From an uncultured Bacteroidaceae bacterium (GTDB lineage Bacteria > Bacteroidota > Bacteroidia > Bacteroidales > Bacteroidaceae), in the NCBI GenBank assembly GCA_905233285.1, contig CAJODY010000029.1:1-43445 (forward strand): a DNA stretch of 43,445 nucleotides, given 5' to 3'. Below the pieces are notes generated by a model. That model was not told the origin of the DNA and ran no database searches. It saw only the letters and a list, made by a program, of their open reading frames with translations. Position numbers and translations under genes: made by a program. This document shows positions 1 through 7,373 of the stretch, in pieces (position 1 is the first letter of the stretch; every line of letters begins with the position of its first letter).

Positions 1-74
1 TGACGCTTGATCTTGCCTGTACCAGTAAGCTTGAAACGCTTCTTGGCAGCGGATTTTGTTTTAACTTTTGGCAT
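1..74 (-). CDS. rpmI: Ribosomal protein bL35 (N-terminal part, runs off the window)
   Basis: The minus strand from 74 reads MPKVKTKSAAKKRF followed by KLTGTGKIKR, the standard start of ribosomal protein bL35, a small basic protein of the large ribosomal subunit. Only about 24 codons lie in the window; the remainder, and by analogy rplT, lie beyond base 1. It follows infC by 66 bases, matching the conserved infC-rpmI-rplT order. The cluster is classically autoregulated by L20 in other bacteria; nothing in this window shows that directly. Confidence 0.95.
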   Translation of the reverse strand, partial: MPKVKTKSAAKKRFKLTGTGKIKR

Positions 75-140
75 TTTTTTGTTTGTTTAATTATTAATAT
101 TCTGATGGCAACGCATATACCAGGGCGTTACGCACCTATT

Positions 141-809
141 TTAGTTTTCCTCAATCATGTCCTTCAGAGCAGCGAAGGGGCTGTTGGGATTGGGACCTTC
201 CTGTTCTTTCTGAGCCTGAGCCTGTGCTTTGGCATTGGCTTCAGCTGCTTCGTTGTCGCGGCGCTGCTGGCTCTTCTTGGGCTGTCCTGCCTTCTTGGGT
301 GAGAGGGTGAGGAACATTTTCTTGCCTTCGAGGTTGGGCATGCTCTCTACTTTTGCTACTTCTTCGAGGTCGTTGGCAAAACGGAGCAGGAGGACTTCGC
401 CTTGTTCTTTGAAGACGATGGAGCGTCCCTTGAAGAATACGTATGCTTTCACTTTGTTGCCGTCGGTGAGGAATTCACGGGCGTGCTTCAGTTTGAATGC
501 ATAGTCGGCGTCGCCTGTCTGCGGACCGAATCGTATTTCTTTCACATCGACCTTAACCTGCTTTGCCTTGATTTCTTTCTGCTTCTTTTTCTGCTGATAC
601 AGAAATTTGGAGTAGTCGATAAGGCGACAAACCGGCGGAACGGCTGTGGGTGAAATCTCTACGAGGTCAACTTCTTTGTCTTCTGCAAGCTGCAGGGCTT
701 CTCTGAGGGGAAGTACGGTTGATTCGATACCGTCACCTACTATTCTTACTTCGCGAGCACGTATCTGCTCATTTATGCGATGTTGCTGTTTGTTTTTGTC
801 AACTTTCAT
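141..809 (-). CDS. infC: Translation initiation factor IF-3
   Basis: IF-3 binds the 30S subunit, keeps it apart from 50S and checks start codon and initiator tRNA pairing. The 222-residue product carries the N-terminal domain signature [17 protein letters not shown] (about residues 11-27), the linker, and the C-terminal domain ([20 protein letters not shown]). It is longer than the roughly 180 residues of E. coli IF-3 because of a charged, Ala/Gln-rich tail from about residue 175 ending in a conserved-looking [10 protein letters not shown] motif; such tails are common in Bacteroidetes (family knowledge). The start is an ATG at 809, not the rare AUU codon that enables autoregulation in E. coli, so that feedback is unlikely here. 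A promoter-like TAACTTTG lies at 893-900, giving an 80-base leader. Confidence 0.96.
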   Translation of the reverse strand: MKVDKNKQQHRINEQIRAREVRIVGDGIESTVLPLREALQLAEDKEVDLVEISPTAVPPVCRLIDYSKFLYQQKKKQKEIKAKQVKVDVKEIRFGPQTGDADYAFKLKHAREFLTDGNKVKAYVFFKGRSIVFKEQGEVLLLRFANDLEEVAKVESMPNLEGKKMFLTLSPKKAGQPKKSQQRRDNEAAEANAKAQAQAQKEQEGPNPNSPFAALKDMIEEN

Positions 810-892
810 TCAGTTGTGTTTTATTGTTCCTTCCGGTTTTGTTTGGTTAAGAGATTTATTGGTTTTTTTGTCGTTTTTGTTCAAATCGGGCG

Positions 893-900
893 CAAAGTTA
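893..900 (-). promoter_or_regulatory. Putative -7 box for infC-rpmI
   Basis: Read on the minus strand the bases are TAACTTTG, a full match to the Bacteroidetes -7 consensus TAnnTTTG. It sits between the thrS stop (920) and the infC start (809). No convincing TTTG -33 element was found at the right distance, because that stretch is A/T-rich thrS coding end. It suggests infC can be transcribed independently of thrS. Confidence 0.5.
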
Positions 901-919
901 CGAAAAACTTGGAAATTAC

Positions 920-2863
920 TTAAAAATTTTCGGTCATTTCTTTCACTTCGTCGTTTATTTTCTTTGCAAAGTCGGCTATCGACATGGTTTCCTGCTGCTG
1001 TGTGCCCTGTTTGCGTACGTTGACTGTGCCTTCGCCGGCTTCTTTCTCTCCGACGATGAGGAGGTAGGGGATGTGCTTGAGTTCGTTGTCGCGAATCTTA
1101 CGTCCTATCTTCTCGTTGCGGTCATCGACGATGGTGCGCACGTCGTTGAGGTTGAGTTTTTCGGCTACTTTCTTTGCGTAGTCGTTGAATTTCTCGGAGA
1201 TTGGCAGTACGACTACCTGGTCGGGGATGAGCCAGAGCGGGAAGCGTCCGGCTGTATGCTCGATGAGGACTGCGATGAAGCGTTCCATTGAGCCGAACGG
1301 AGCACGGTGAATCATGACGGGACGGTGCTTCTGGTTGTCGGCTCCTGTGTATTCGAGCTGGAAGCGCTCGGGCAGGTTGTAGTCGACCTGGATGGTACCC
1401 AGCTGCCAACGGCGACCGAGGGCGTCCTTTATCATGAAGTCGAGTTTCGGACCGTAGAAGGCTGCTTCGCCCAGTTCAGTGCGTGTAGGCAGACCTTTCT
1501 CCTGACATGCTTCGATGATGGCGTTTTCGGCCTGTTCCCATACTTCGTCGCTACCGATGTATTTTTCTTTGTCGTTAGGGTCGCGGAGTGATATCTGTGC
1601 TTCGAAGTTCTGGAAGTCGAGCGCCTTGAATATTATATTAATAATGTCCATGACACGCAGGAATTCGTCTTTCACCTGGTCGGGACGGCAGAAGATGTGT
1701 GCATCGTCCTGTGTGAAGGAGCGTACGCGTGTGAGTCCGTGGAGCTCGCCCGACTGCTCGTAGCGATAGACGGTACCGAATTCGGCACAGCGGAAGGGGA
1801 GGTCTTTGTAGCTGCGTGGCTGCCATGCGAATATCTCGCAGTGGTGAGGGCAGTTCATGGGTTTGAGGAGGTATTCCTCGCCTTCTTCCGGAGTCTGTAT
1901 GGGTTGGAACGAATCCTTGCCGTAGTGGGCATAGTGGCCTGATGTGACGTAGAGGTTCTTGCCTCCGATGTGGGGAGTGATGACTTCCTGATAGCCGTAG
2001 CGCTTCTGAATCTTACGCAGGAAGTCCTGCAGACGGATGCGAACGGCTGTACCCTTCGGCAGCCACATGGGCAGACCTTTACCTACGCGCTCGGAGAACA
2101 TGAAGAGTTCCATCTCCTTGCCTATCTTGCGGTGGTCGCGCTTCTTTGCCTCTTCGAGGGCTACAAGGTATTCGTCGAGCATCTTCTTCTTTGGGAACGA
2201 GATGCCGTAGATACGTGTCATCATCGGACGCTTCTCGTCGCCACGCCAGTAGGCTGCTGCCAGGCTGAGCAGTTTGAATGCCTTGATGGGGGCTGTGGTC
2301 ATGAGGTGCGGTCCCTTACAGAGGTCGATGTAGTCGCCCTGGGTGTATGTGGTGATGTGTCCGTCTTCGAGTTCGGCAATGAGCTCGTTCTTGTAGCTCT
2401 GTCCTTTGGAAGCGAAGAGTTCCATTACGTCTTTCTTTGCTATGTCCTTACGGATGAGTGCTTCGCCGCGCTGTACGAGTTCCTGCATCTTCTTCTCGAT
2501 GGCAGGGAAGTCGGCATCGGAGAGTTTCACGCCCTCGGGTGGCATTACGTCGTAGTAGAATCCGTTTTCGATGGCCGGACCGATACCGAACTGGGTACCA
2601 GGCCAGAGCTGCTCGATAGCTTCTGCCATGAGGTGTGCCGATGTGTGCCAGAACGCATGTTTGCCTTCTGCATCGTCGAATTTGTAGAGACAAATGGTTG
2701 CATCCTCGGTGATGGGGCGGTTGAGTTCGGTGGTCTCACCGTTCACTCCACATGCCACACACTCCTGTGCCAGTCGCTGGCTGATGCTCTCTGCAATCTG
2801 CAGACCAGTCACACCGGCTTCATATTCACGAACCGACTGGTCTGGAAAAGTAATTTTTATCAT
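920..2863 (-). CDS. thrS: Threonyl-tRNA synthetase
   Basis: ThrRS charges tRNA-Thr with threonine. The 647-residue product has the TGS domain (about 1-62), the editing domain with HTSAH (73-77) and CKGPH (182-186), the class II catalytic core with the zinc-binding cysteine in MNCPHH (Cys338), and a C-terminal anticodon-binding domain ([13 protein letters not shown] onward). Length is normal for a bacterial enzyme (about 640). An upstream in-frame TTG at 2884 would add seven residues, but the ATG at 2863 starts exactly at the family N-terminus (MIKITFPDQ), so it was chosen. A good promoter lies just upstream at 2894-2925. Threonyl-tRNA synthetase next to infC-rpmI is a widely conserved order. 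No T-box leader was seen; the leader is only about 30 bases. Confidence 0.97.
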   Translation of the reverse strand: MIKITFPDQSVREYEAGVTGLQIAESISQRLAQECVACGVNGETTELNRPITEDATICLYKFDDAEGKHAFWHTSAHLMAEAIEQLWPGTQFGIGPAIENGFYYDVMPPEGVKLSDADFPAIEKKMQELVQRGEALIRKDIAKKDVMELFASKGQSYKNELIAELEDGHITTYTQGDYIDLCKGPHLMTTAPIKAFKLLSLAAAYWRGDEKRPMMTRIYGISFPKKKMLDEYLVALEEAKKRDHRKIGKEMELFMFSERVGKGLPMWLPKGTAVRIRLQDFLRKIQKRYGYQEVITPHIGGKNLYVTSGHYAHYGKDSFQPIQTPEEGEEYLLKPMNCPHHCEIFAWQPRSYKDLPFRCAEFGTVYRYEQSGELHGLTRVRSFTQDDAHIFCRPDQVKDEFLRVMDIINIIFKALDFQNFEAQISLRDPNDKEKYIGSDEVWEQAENAIIEACQEKGLPTRTELGEAAFYGPKLDFMIKDALGRRWQLGTIQVDYNLPERFQLEYTGADNQKHRPVMIHRAPFGSMERFIAVLIEHTAGRFPLWLIPDQVVVLPISEKFNDYAKKVAEKLNLNDVRTIVDDRNEKIGRKIRDNELKHIPYLLIVGEKEAGEGTVNVRKQGTQQQETMSIADFAKKINDEVKEMTENF

Positions 2864-2893
2864 GTTGCTTGTATTATAATTCAAAAATCGGCG

Positions 2894-2925
2894 CGAAGTT
2901 ACGAATAAACAATAAAACAGACAAA
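2894..2925 (-). promoter_or_regulatory. Promoter for thrS (TTTG-N20-TAACTTCG)
   Basis: On the minus strand TTTG (2925-2922) is followed after 20 bases by TAACTTCG (2901-2894), close to the Bacteroidetes consensus TTTG-N19-21-TAnnTTTG with a single T-to-C change. Transcription would start near 2888, giving a short leader of roughly 25 bases. Confidence 0.65.
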
Positions 2926-2996
2926 AGAAACGGTTTCAAAAATCAAAAAGAATGGGGATGAAAAAGCAGTTTTGGGGATTTTTTTGCCGAAAAGAT

Positions 2997-3026
2997 TTTG
3001 TAATAGGGAATTATTGCCTACATTTG
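2997..3026 (+). promoter_or_regulatory. Promoter for the C92-like lipoprotein gene (TTTG-N18-TACATTTG)
   Basis: TTTG at 2997-3000 and TACATTTG at 3019-3026 are separated by 18 bases. The start codon at 3034 lies only 7 bases after the -7 box, so the transcript from this promoter would be leaderless or nearly so. It is divergent from the thrS promoter. Confidence 0.55.
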
Positions 3027-3033
3027 CGACGAT

Positions 3034-3660
3034 ATGAGAAAGTTTGCAGTCGGATGTCTATTGCTCACGATGATGCTGTCAGGGTGTGAGAAACACGGCA
3101 GCAGGGTAGTGGTGGACGGGACGGAGGACTTTCGCGACGGCGACCTCGTGATGCGCTGTGGATTTGGTCTGGAGAGCAAGATTGTGAAGATGTTGAGCGG
3201 TTCGGACTATTCACATATCGGAAATCTTCGCTACGACGGTGAACGCGGGGAGTGGACGGTGGTGCACGCTGTGCCGGGAGAGGCACCGAAGGGTGAGAAG
3301 GAACTGGTGAAGGTGGAGCCGCTTGCTGAGTATCTGGCCAGAGACAAGGCCGGATGTGGAGCATGGATGAGGATAGAGTGTGGGGACTCGACGGCTGCAC
3401 GGGCTGCTGAATATGCCATGAAGAAAGTTGAGGAAGGGGTGGAGTTTGACAATGATTACAAGCTTTCGGATACGAGCCGGATGTATTGCACGGAACTGGT
3501 GTGGCAGGCATATCTGCATCAAGGTATCGACATCAGTGGAGGAGGCAGGAATGAGACCATGAAACCAATAGACGAAAATGATGAATATTTATATCCTAAA
3601 GATATAGAAATTAGTAAATTAACCTTATTTGTTAAACCTTTTAAAACACTAACGAAATGA
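3034..3660 (+). CDS. YiiX/permuted NlpC-P60 (peptidase C92)-like lipoprotein
   Basis: The 208-residue product begins with a lipoprotein signal ending in the lipobox LSGC (Cys18), so it is probably anchored in the envelope. It then shows the order expected of circularly permuted NlpC/P60 enzymes (YiiX, DUF830): a D-x-D-L-V strand (FRDGDLVMR), a histidine in DYSHIG that would be the catalytic His, and later a cysteine in RMYCTELVWQAY, the likely nucleophile. The family is linked to cell-wall peptide or amide and lipid hydrolysis; the substrate here cannot be read from the sequence. The stop overlaps the next ATG by 4 bases, so the two genes are translationally coupled. Confidence 0.8.
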   Translation: MRKFAVGCLLLTMMLSGCEKHGSRVVVDGTEDFRDGDLVMRCGFGLESKIVKMLSGSDYSHIGNLRYDGERGEWTVVHAVPGEAPKGEKELVKVEPLAEYLARDKAGCGAWMRIECGDSTAARAAEYAMKKVEEGVEFDNDYKLSDTSRMYCTELVWQAYLHQGIDISGGGRNETMKPIDENDEYLYPKDIEISKLTLFVKPFKTLTK

Positions 3661-4046
3661 AAAAGATTTTTTCGATTCTGAGCGTTGCGCTCGTTGCTAT
3701 TTTTTTTACTGCATGTTCAAACAATTCACCTGCCGGTGCGGTAGAAGAGTTTTTCACAAATATGAAGAAAGGTAACTATGAGAAGGTAGTTGATCTCTCA
3801 TATTTCAAGGAGACTCCGACACCAGAGCAGAAGCAGATGCTGGTTGATTTTGTGGCTCAGGGTGCAAAGATGTATGAAGAGATGGGCGGTATATCTTCAG
3901 TAAAGATTGATGATTGCGAGATTTCAGAGAGCGGAAAGACAGCTGAGGTAACCTATACTCTCACTTTCGGCGATGGCTCGACAAAGAGCGATACTGAGAC
4001 TGTTGTGAATGATGAAGGCAAGTGGAAGGTAAAAGCTGATAAATGA
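3657..4046 (+). CDS. Small lipoprotein, DUF4878-like
   Basis: 129 residues: a lipoprotein signal (VAIFFTAC, Cys20), then a helix-rich segment (AVEEFFTNMKKGNYEKVVDLS) and a beta-rich C-terminal half (KIDDCEISESGKTAEVTYTLTFGDG) ending in KWKVKADK. This is the plan of DUF4878, an NTF2/cystatin-like fold common in Bacteroidetes lipoproteins; function is unknown. It overlaps the previous gene (ATGA) and is followed by a strong terminator at 4081, so the two lipoproteins form a short bicistronic unit. Confidence 0.75.
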   Translation: MKKIFSILSVALVAIFFTACSNNSPAGAVEEFFTNMKKGNYEKVVDLSYFKETPTPEQKQMLVDFVAQGAKMYEEMGGISSVKIDDCEISESGKTAEVTYTLTFGDGSTKSDTETVVNDEGKWKVKADK

Positions 4047-4080
4047 TGCACAGGCAGTAAGTCTGTAAAATAAACAGATT

Positions 4081-4118
4081 TCGGCATAATCTTTTTTCGG
4101 ATTATGCCGATTGTTTTT
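4081..4118 (+). terminator. Rho-independent terminator after the two-lipoprotein operon
   Basis: A perfect 11-bp stem (TCGGCATAATC at 4081-4091 with its complement at 4100-4110), an 8-base T-rich loop, then TTGTTTTT. No genes converge here, so it serves the upstream unit and separates it from thyA. Confidence 0.85.
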
Positions 4119-4129
4119 GAAAAAAGATG

Positions 4130-4137
4130 TATCTTCG
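4130..4137 (+). promoter_or_regulatory. Putative -7 box for thyA-folA (TATCTTCG)
   Basis: TATCTTCG lies 27 bases before the thyA ATG and directly after the terminator. It matches TAnnTTTG with one change. A -33 element at ideal spacing is not obvious, so the call is tentative. Confidence 0.4.
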
Positions 4138-4164
4138 CGAGCGAAAACAAAAACAGCATGATTT

Positions 4165-4962
4165 ATGAAGCAATATCTTGATTTGTTGAACAGAATTCTG
4201 AACGAGGGAGTGGAGAAGGGCGACCGCACGGGAACTGGTACGCTCTCGGTGTTCGGAAACCAGATGCGTTTCAACCTGGAGGAGGGTTTTCCGCTGCTAA
4301 CTACAAAGAAACTGCACCTGAAGAGTATCATCTACGAGCTGCTGTGGTTTCTGCAGGGAAACACAAATGCCAAGTGGCTGCAAGAACGCGGTGTGAGGAT
4401 TTGGAACGAATGGGCTGACCCCGAAACGGGCGACCTGGGACATATCTACGGTTATCAGTGGCGTTCGTGGCCCGACTATAAGGGTGGACACGTGGACCAG
4501 GTGACTGACGTGATAAACCAGATTAAGACGAATCCGAATTCGCGCCGTTTGATTGTAAGTGCATGGAACGTAGCAGATATTGAAAACATGAATCTGCCTC
4601 CGTGTCATATCCTGTTCCAGTTCTATGTGGCTGACGGACGACTCAGCTGTCAGCTGTATCAGCGTAGTGCCGACACGTTTCTCGGTGTGCCGTTCAATAT
4701 TGCCAGCTATGCCTTGCTGACGATGATGGTGGCTCAGGTGACTGGACTGAAACCGGGTGATTTCGTATATACTACGGGCGATACCCACCTATATCTCGAC
4801 CATCTGGAGCAGGCTCGTCTGCAGCTGACACGTACGCCGCGAAAACTGCCGCGTATGGTTATCAATCCTGAGGTGAAGAGTATTTTTGACTTCAAGTATG
4901 AGGATTTCACTCTCGAGGATTATGACCCGTATGAGCATATTAAGGCTAAAGTTAGTGTTTAG
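4165..4962 (+). CDS. thyA: Thymidylate synthase
   Basis: ThyA methylates dUMP to dTMP using 5,10-methylene-tetrahydrofolate and yields dihydrofolate. The 265-residue product is the short (E. coli-like, 264 aa) form. Visible motifs: RTGTGT near residue 21 (phosphate-binding Arg), [10 protein letters not shown], the nucleophile in NLPPCH (Cys147), [23 protein letters not shown], and [13 protein letters not shown]. folA follows after 77 bases, so the product dihydrofolate is recycled by the next gene. The spacer between them holds an 8-base tandem repeat. Confidence 0.98.
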   Translation: MKQYLDLLNRILNEGVEKGDRTGTGTLSVFGNQMRFNLEEGFPLLTTKKLHLKSIIYELLWFLQGNTNAKWLQERGVRIWNEWADPETGDLGHIYGYQWRSWPDYKGGHVDQVTDVINQIKTNPNSRRLIVSAWNVADIENMNLPPCHILFQFYVADGRLSCQLYQRSADTFLGVPFNIASYALLTMMVAQVTGLKPGDFVYTTGDTHLYLDHLEQARLQLTRTPRKLPRMVINPEVKSIFDFKYEDFTLEDYDPYEHIKAKVSV

Positions 4963-4977
4963 GGCGCCTATCTTGCC

Positions 4978-5012
4978 GACATAACGACATTTCGACATAA
5001 CGATATATCGAA
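4978..5012 (+). repeat. Degenerate 8-base tandem repeat in the thyA-folA spacer
   Basis: Four 8-base units share the start CGA: CGACATAA, CGACATTT, CGACATAA, CGATATAT, then CGA. It fills about half of the 77-base spacer. It belongs to the same class as other 7-9-base spacer repeats in this window, although the unit sequence is different. Confidence 0.75.
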
Positions 5013-5039
5013 GGCGTCACAAAATAGAAAAAACAAAAC

Positions 5040-5555
5040 ATGATAAGTATTATTGTTGCAATAGCTGAGAACGGAGCTATAGGGCTGAGGAATAAGCTGA
5101 TTTATTGGCTACCGAACGACTTGAAGCGCTTCAAGGCTCTGACGACGGGTAATACCATCGTGATGGGCAGAAAGACGTTTAAAAGTCTGCCGAAGGGTGC
5201 TCTGCCTAATCGTCGTAATATAGTGATTTCACGTAGTGCGGCGAAGGATGCGTTTCAGGGTGCCGAATGCTATCCGACGCTGGAAGAGGCTTTGGAGGCT
5301 GCACGTAGCGGATATGACTATGAGGGACGACACAGCGAGGATGTCTATGTGATTGGCGGTGCTTCGGTATATGAGCAGGCTCTGCCTATGGCCGACCGTC
5401 TGTGTCTGACTCAGATACATGATACTCCGAAGGAGGCTGACACGTTCTTCCCGAAGATTGATGCTGAGCAATGGAAGGAAACGGTGAGGGAAGACCATGA
5501 TAAGGACGAGAAGCATGAATACAGGTATTCATTCGTCGATTTAGTAAGAAAATGA
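5040..5555 (+). CDS. folA: Dihydrofolate reductase
   Basis: DHFR reduces dihydrofolate to tetrahydrofolate with NADPH and is the trimethoprim target. The 171-residue product starts MISIIVAIAENGAIG, has the substrate-binding carboxylate in LPNDLKRF (Asp27, equivalent to E. coli Asp27), the NADPH motif VMGRKTFKSLP, and VIGGASVYEQALPMADRLCLTQI. Where E. coli has Trp-His before LPxDL, this protein has Tyr-Trp. The stop overlaps the next ATG (ATGA), so it is coupled to the methyltransferase gene. Confidence 0.97.
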   Translation: MISIIVAIAENGAIGLRNKLIYWLPNDLKRFKALTTGNTIVMGRKTFKSLPKGALPNRRNIVISRSAAKDAFQGAECYPTLEEALEAARSGYDYEGRHSEDVYVIGGASVYEQALPMADRLCLTQIHDTPKEADTFFPKIDAEQWKETVREDHDKDEKHEYRYSFVDLVRK

Positions 5556-6757
5556 TTTTACCTGAGGATTTCAGCAGGATGATGAAGGAGCTGTTGGGCG
5601 AGGAAGAGTTCCAGCTGTTTTTGAAAGCTCTGGACGAGGAGCCTGTGTGCAGTGCGAGGCTGAACAGAAGGAAACCGTCGGAGAGGTTTCAGGATGAGGA
5701 ATGTGTAGCGTGGTGCGAAAAGGGCAGATACCTGAAGGAGCGTCCGCAGTTTACTCTTGACCCTCTGATGCATGCCGGTTGTTACTATGTACAGGAGGCA
5801 TCATCGATGTTTGTAAGTCATCTGCTGAAGGTGTATGCAAGGGGGGAGGAACCGATGATGTGTCTCGACCTTTGTGCTGCTCCCGGTGGCAAGAGCACTC
5901 TGTTGCTCGATTTCCTGCCTGAGGGCTCATGGCTGTTCGCAAACGAACCAATCCGTCAGCGTGCCAGCATACTGAAGGAGAATATTGTAAAGTGGGGCAA
6001 TCCGAACGTTACTGTGACATCGAACTATGCAAGGGATTTCCAACCGCTAGGCCCTGTATTCGACCTCATTCTGTGTGATGCTCCCTGTTCGGGTGAGGGT
6101 ATGTTCCGTAAGGACGCTGACAGCATAGGGGAGTGGAGCATGAGCAACGTGATGATGTGTCAGAAACGCCAGAGGGAGATAATACGTGATATATGGGATA
6201 ATCTGCACGACGGCGGTCTGTTCATTTATAGTACATGTACTTATAATCATTATGAGGATGAGGATAATGTAAGGTGGATAGCTGAAGAACTGGGTGCTGA
6301 CATCCTGCCGTTGTACGACGAGAAGAGCTGGGGAGTAGTTGACGGGCATTTCTATCCGCATCGCACTAAAGGTGAGGGTTTCTTTGTCGCTATACTGCAG
6401 AAGGAGGGCGAAAGCAGACGTTGTTCGCTCGACGCAAAGAAAGTACAGAAAAACCTGCACGTCCTGCTCAATGGTATAGAACCAGGCAGAGTGGTGGACC
6501 GTAAGGGTACGGTGGAACCCAGCCAGTCGGAGGCAATGACAGTTGATGAAAACAAAAAGGAATGGCCGAAAGTGGAACTGTCGCTCAGCGATGCTTTGCA
6601 GTATCTGCGTGGCGAATCTCTGGTGTTAAATGCCGATGCTCCAAGAGGTTATGTGCTGTTGACATATGAGGGTTATCCACTGGGCTTTTGTAAAAATATT
6701 GGCAGCAGGGCAAATAATCTTTATCCTGCAGAATGGAGAATCAAGAAAAAGCTGTAA
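5552..6757 (+). CDS. RsmB/RsmF-type rRNA cytosine-C5 methyltransferase
   Basis: A 401-residue NOL1/NOP2/Sun-family SAM-dependent m5C methyltransferase. The SAM loop is CLDLCAAPGGKST (about 104-116); DAPCSGEGMFRKD (176-188) carries the Pro-Cys (Cys179), and IYSTCTYN (225-232) carries the catalytic Thr-Cys (Cys229). The GEGMFRKD signature and a C-terminal PUA-like region (LNADAPRGYVLLTYEGYPLGFCKNIG) fit RsmF (16S rRNA m5C1407) better than RsmB, but site specificity is inferred. It overlaps folA by 4 bases. A promoter-like TAACTTTG (6755-6762) overlaps its stop codon and could serve the next gene. Confidence 0.9.
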   Translation: MILPEDFSRMMKELLGEEEFQLFLKALDEEPVCSARLNRRKPSERFQDEECVAWCEKGRYLKERPQFTLDPLMHAGCYYVQEASSMFVSHLLKVYARGEEPMMCLDLCAAPGGKSTLLLDFLPEGSWLFANEPIRQRASILKENIVKWGNPNVTVTSNYARDFQPLGPVFDLILCDAPCSGEGMFRKDADSIGEWSMSNVMMCQKRQREIIRDIWDNLHDGGLFIYSTCTYNHYEDEDNVRWIAEELGADILPLYDEKSWGVVDGHFYPHRTKGEGFFVAILQKEGESRRCSLDAKKVQKNLHVLLNGIEPGRVVDRKGTVEPSQSEAMTVDENKKEWPKVELSLSDALQYLRGESLVLNADAPRGYVLLTYEGYPLGFCKNIGSRANNLYPAEWRIKKKL

Positions 6758-6762
6758 CTTTG
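6755..6762 (+). promoter_or_regulatory. Putative -7 box TAACTTTG overlapping the methyltransferase stop codon
   Basis: The TAA of the stop codon (6755-6757) is also the first three bases of TAACTTTG, a perfect TAnnTTTG. It would give the gene at 6816 a leader of about 47 bases. No clear -33 element was found, so it could be chance. Confidence 0.35.
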
Positions 6763-6815
6763 CCCTCAGTTTGTATTAATGGCATAACAGTTGTAACTGT
6801 AATAACTTATTCTAT

Positions 6816-7373
6816 ATGAATCTTTTTATCAGATATTTCAACCATGAAACGTTGGCTCACAGCGTGGATGAAGCTGTGGATTTTCTCACTTCGATAGGTG
6901 AGATAAAGATGGATAATAATGTGGCTGCCAAGATAAGTGATTTTCTTGAATCGGATAATTCTTATCCTTTCAGACTGAAAGTAAGCTACAGTAATTATGT
7001 GCTGTTTCTGAAAACGGAAGCAGACAATATCGAGGAGTTTCACAGATTGGAACAGGAAAACAAGGCAGTTAAGATAGAAGGCAGGGCGATGTCGAATGCC
7101 GACAGGAAGCGTATGCAGCTCGAAGCTCTCAACGTGGAGAATCCAGGATGGTATGAAGGAACAATCGTCTTCAAGCGCGTTGTGGTTGACCCCGTAACGA
7201 ATAAATGCCGATATATCGATACTCCGTTCACTGTGCGCTGCAAGGCTATAAGTCCGATGGACTGCTATAACCGAATGATTGACCATCTGAAGTCGAGAGC
7301 CGACCTCGATCCTCGTTGTCAGTATCCAAGCGTACGCAGCAGCAGTTACATTTATAAATTTGTAGGGGCTTAG
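6816..7373 (+). CDS. Conserved-type protein of unknown function
   Basis: 185 residues, no signal peptide or membrane segment. It begins MNLFIRYFNHETLAHSVDEAVDFL and has a charged middle (MSNADRKRMQLEALNVENPGWYEG) and a C-terminal part with Arg/Lys and several Tyr residues. It resembles an unnamed protein seen across Bacteroidales, but I do not recognise a characterised family. Codon use fits its neighbours and it has a plausible promoter, so it is probably real. Its stop codon overlaps the stop of the convergent porE-like gene (shared bases 7370-7373), leaving no room for a terminator between them. Confidence 0.75.
   Translation: MNLFIRYFNHETLAHSVDEAVDFLTSIGEIKMDNNVAAKISDFLESDNSYPFRLKVSYSNYVLFLKTEADNIEEFHRLEQENKAVKIEGRAMSNADRKRMQLEALNVENPGWYEGTIVFKRVVVDPVTNKCRYIDTPFTVRCKAISPMDCYNRMIDHLKSRADLDPRCQYPSVRSSSYIYKFVGA

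Noticed and set aside
1970-2908. 312-codon ORF opposite thrS
   Set aside because: Shadow of a strongly conserved gene; its sequence has no recognisable domain.
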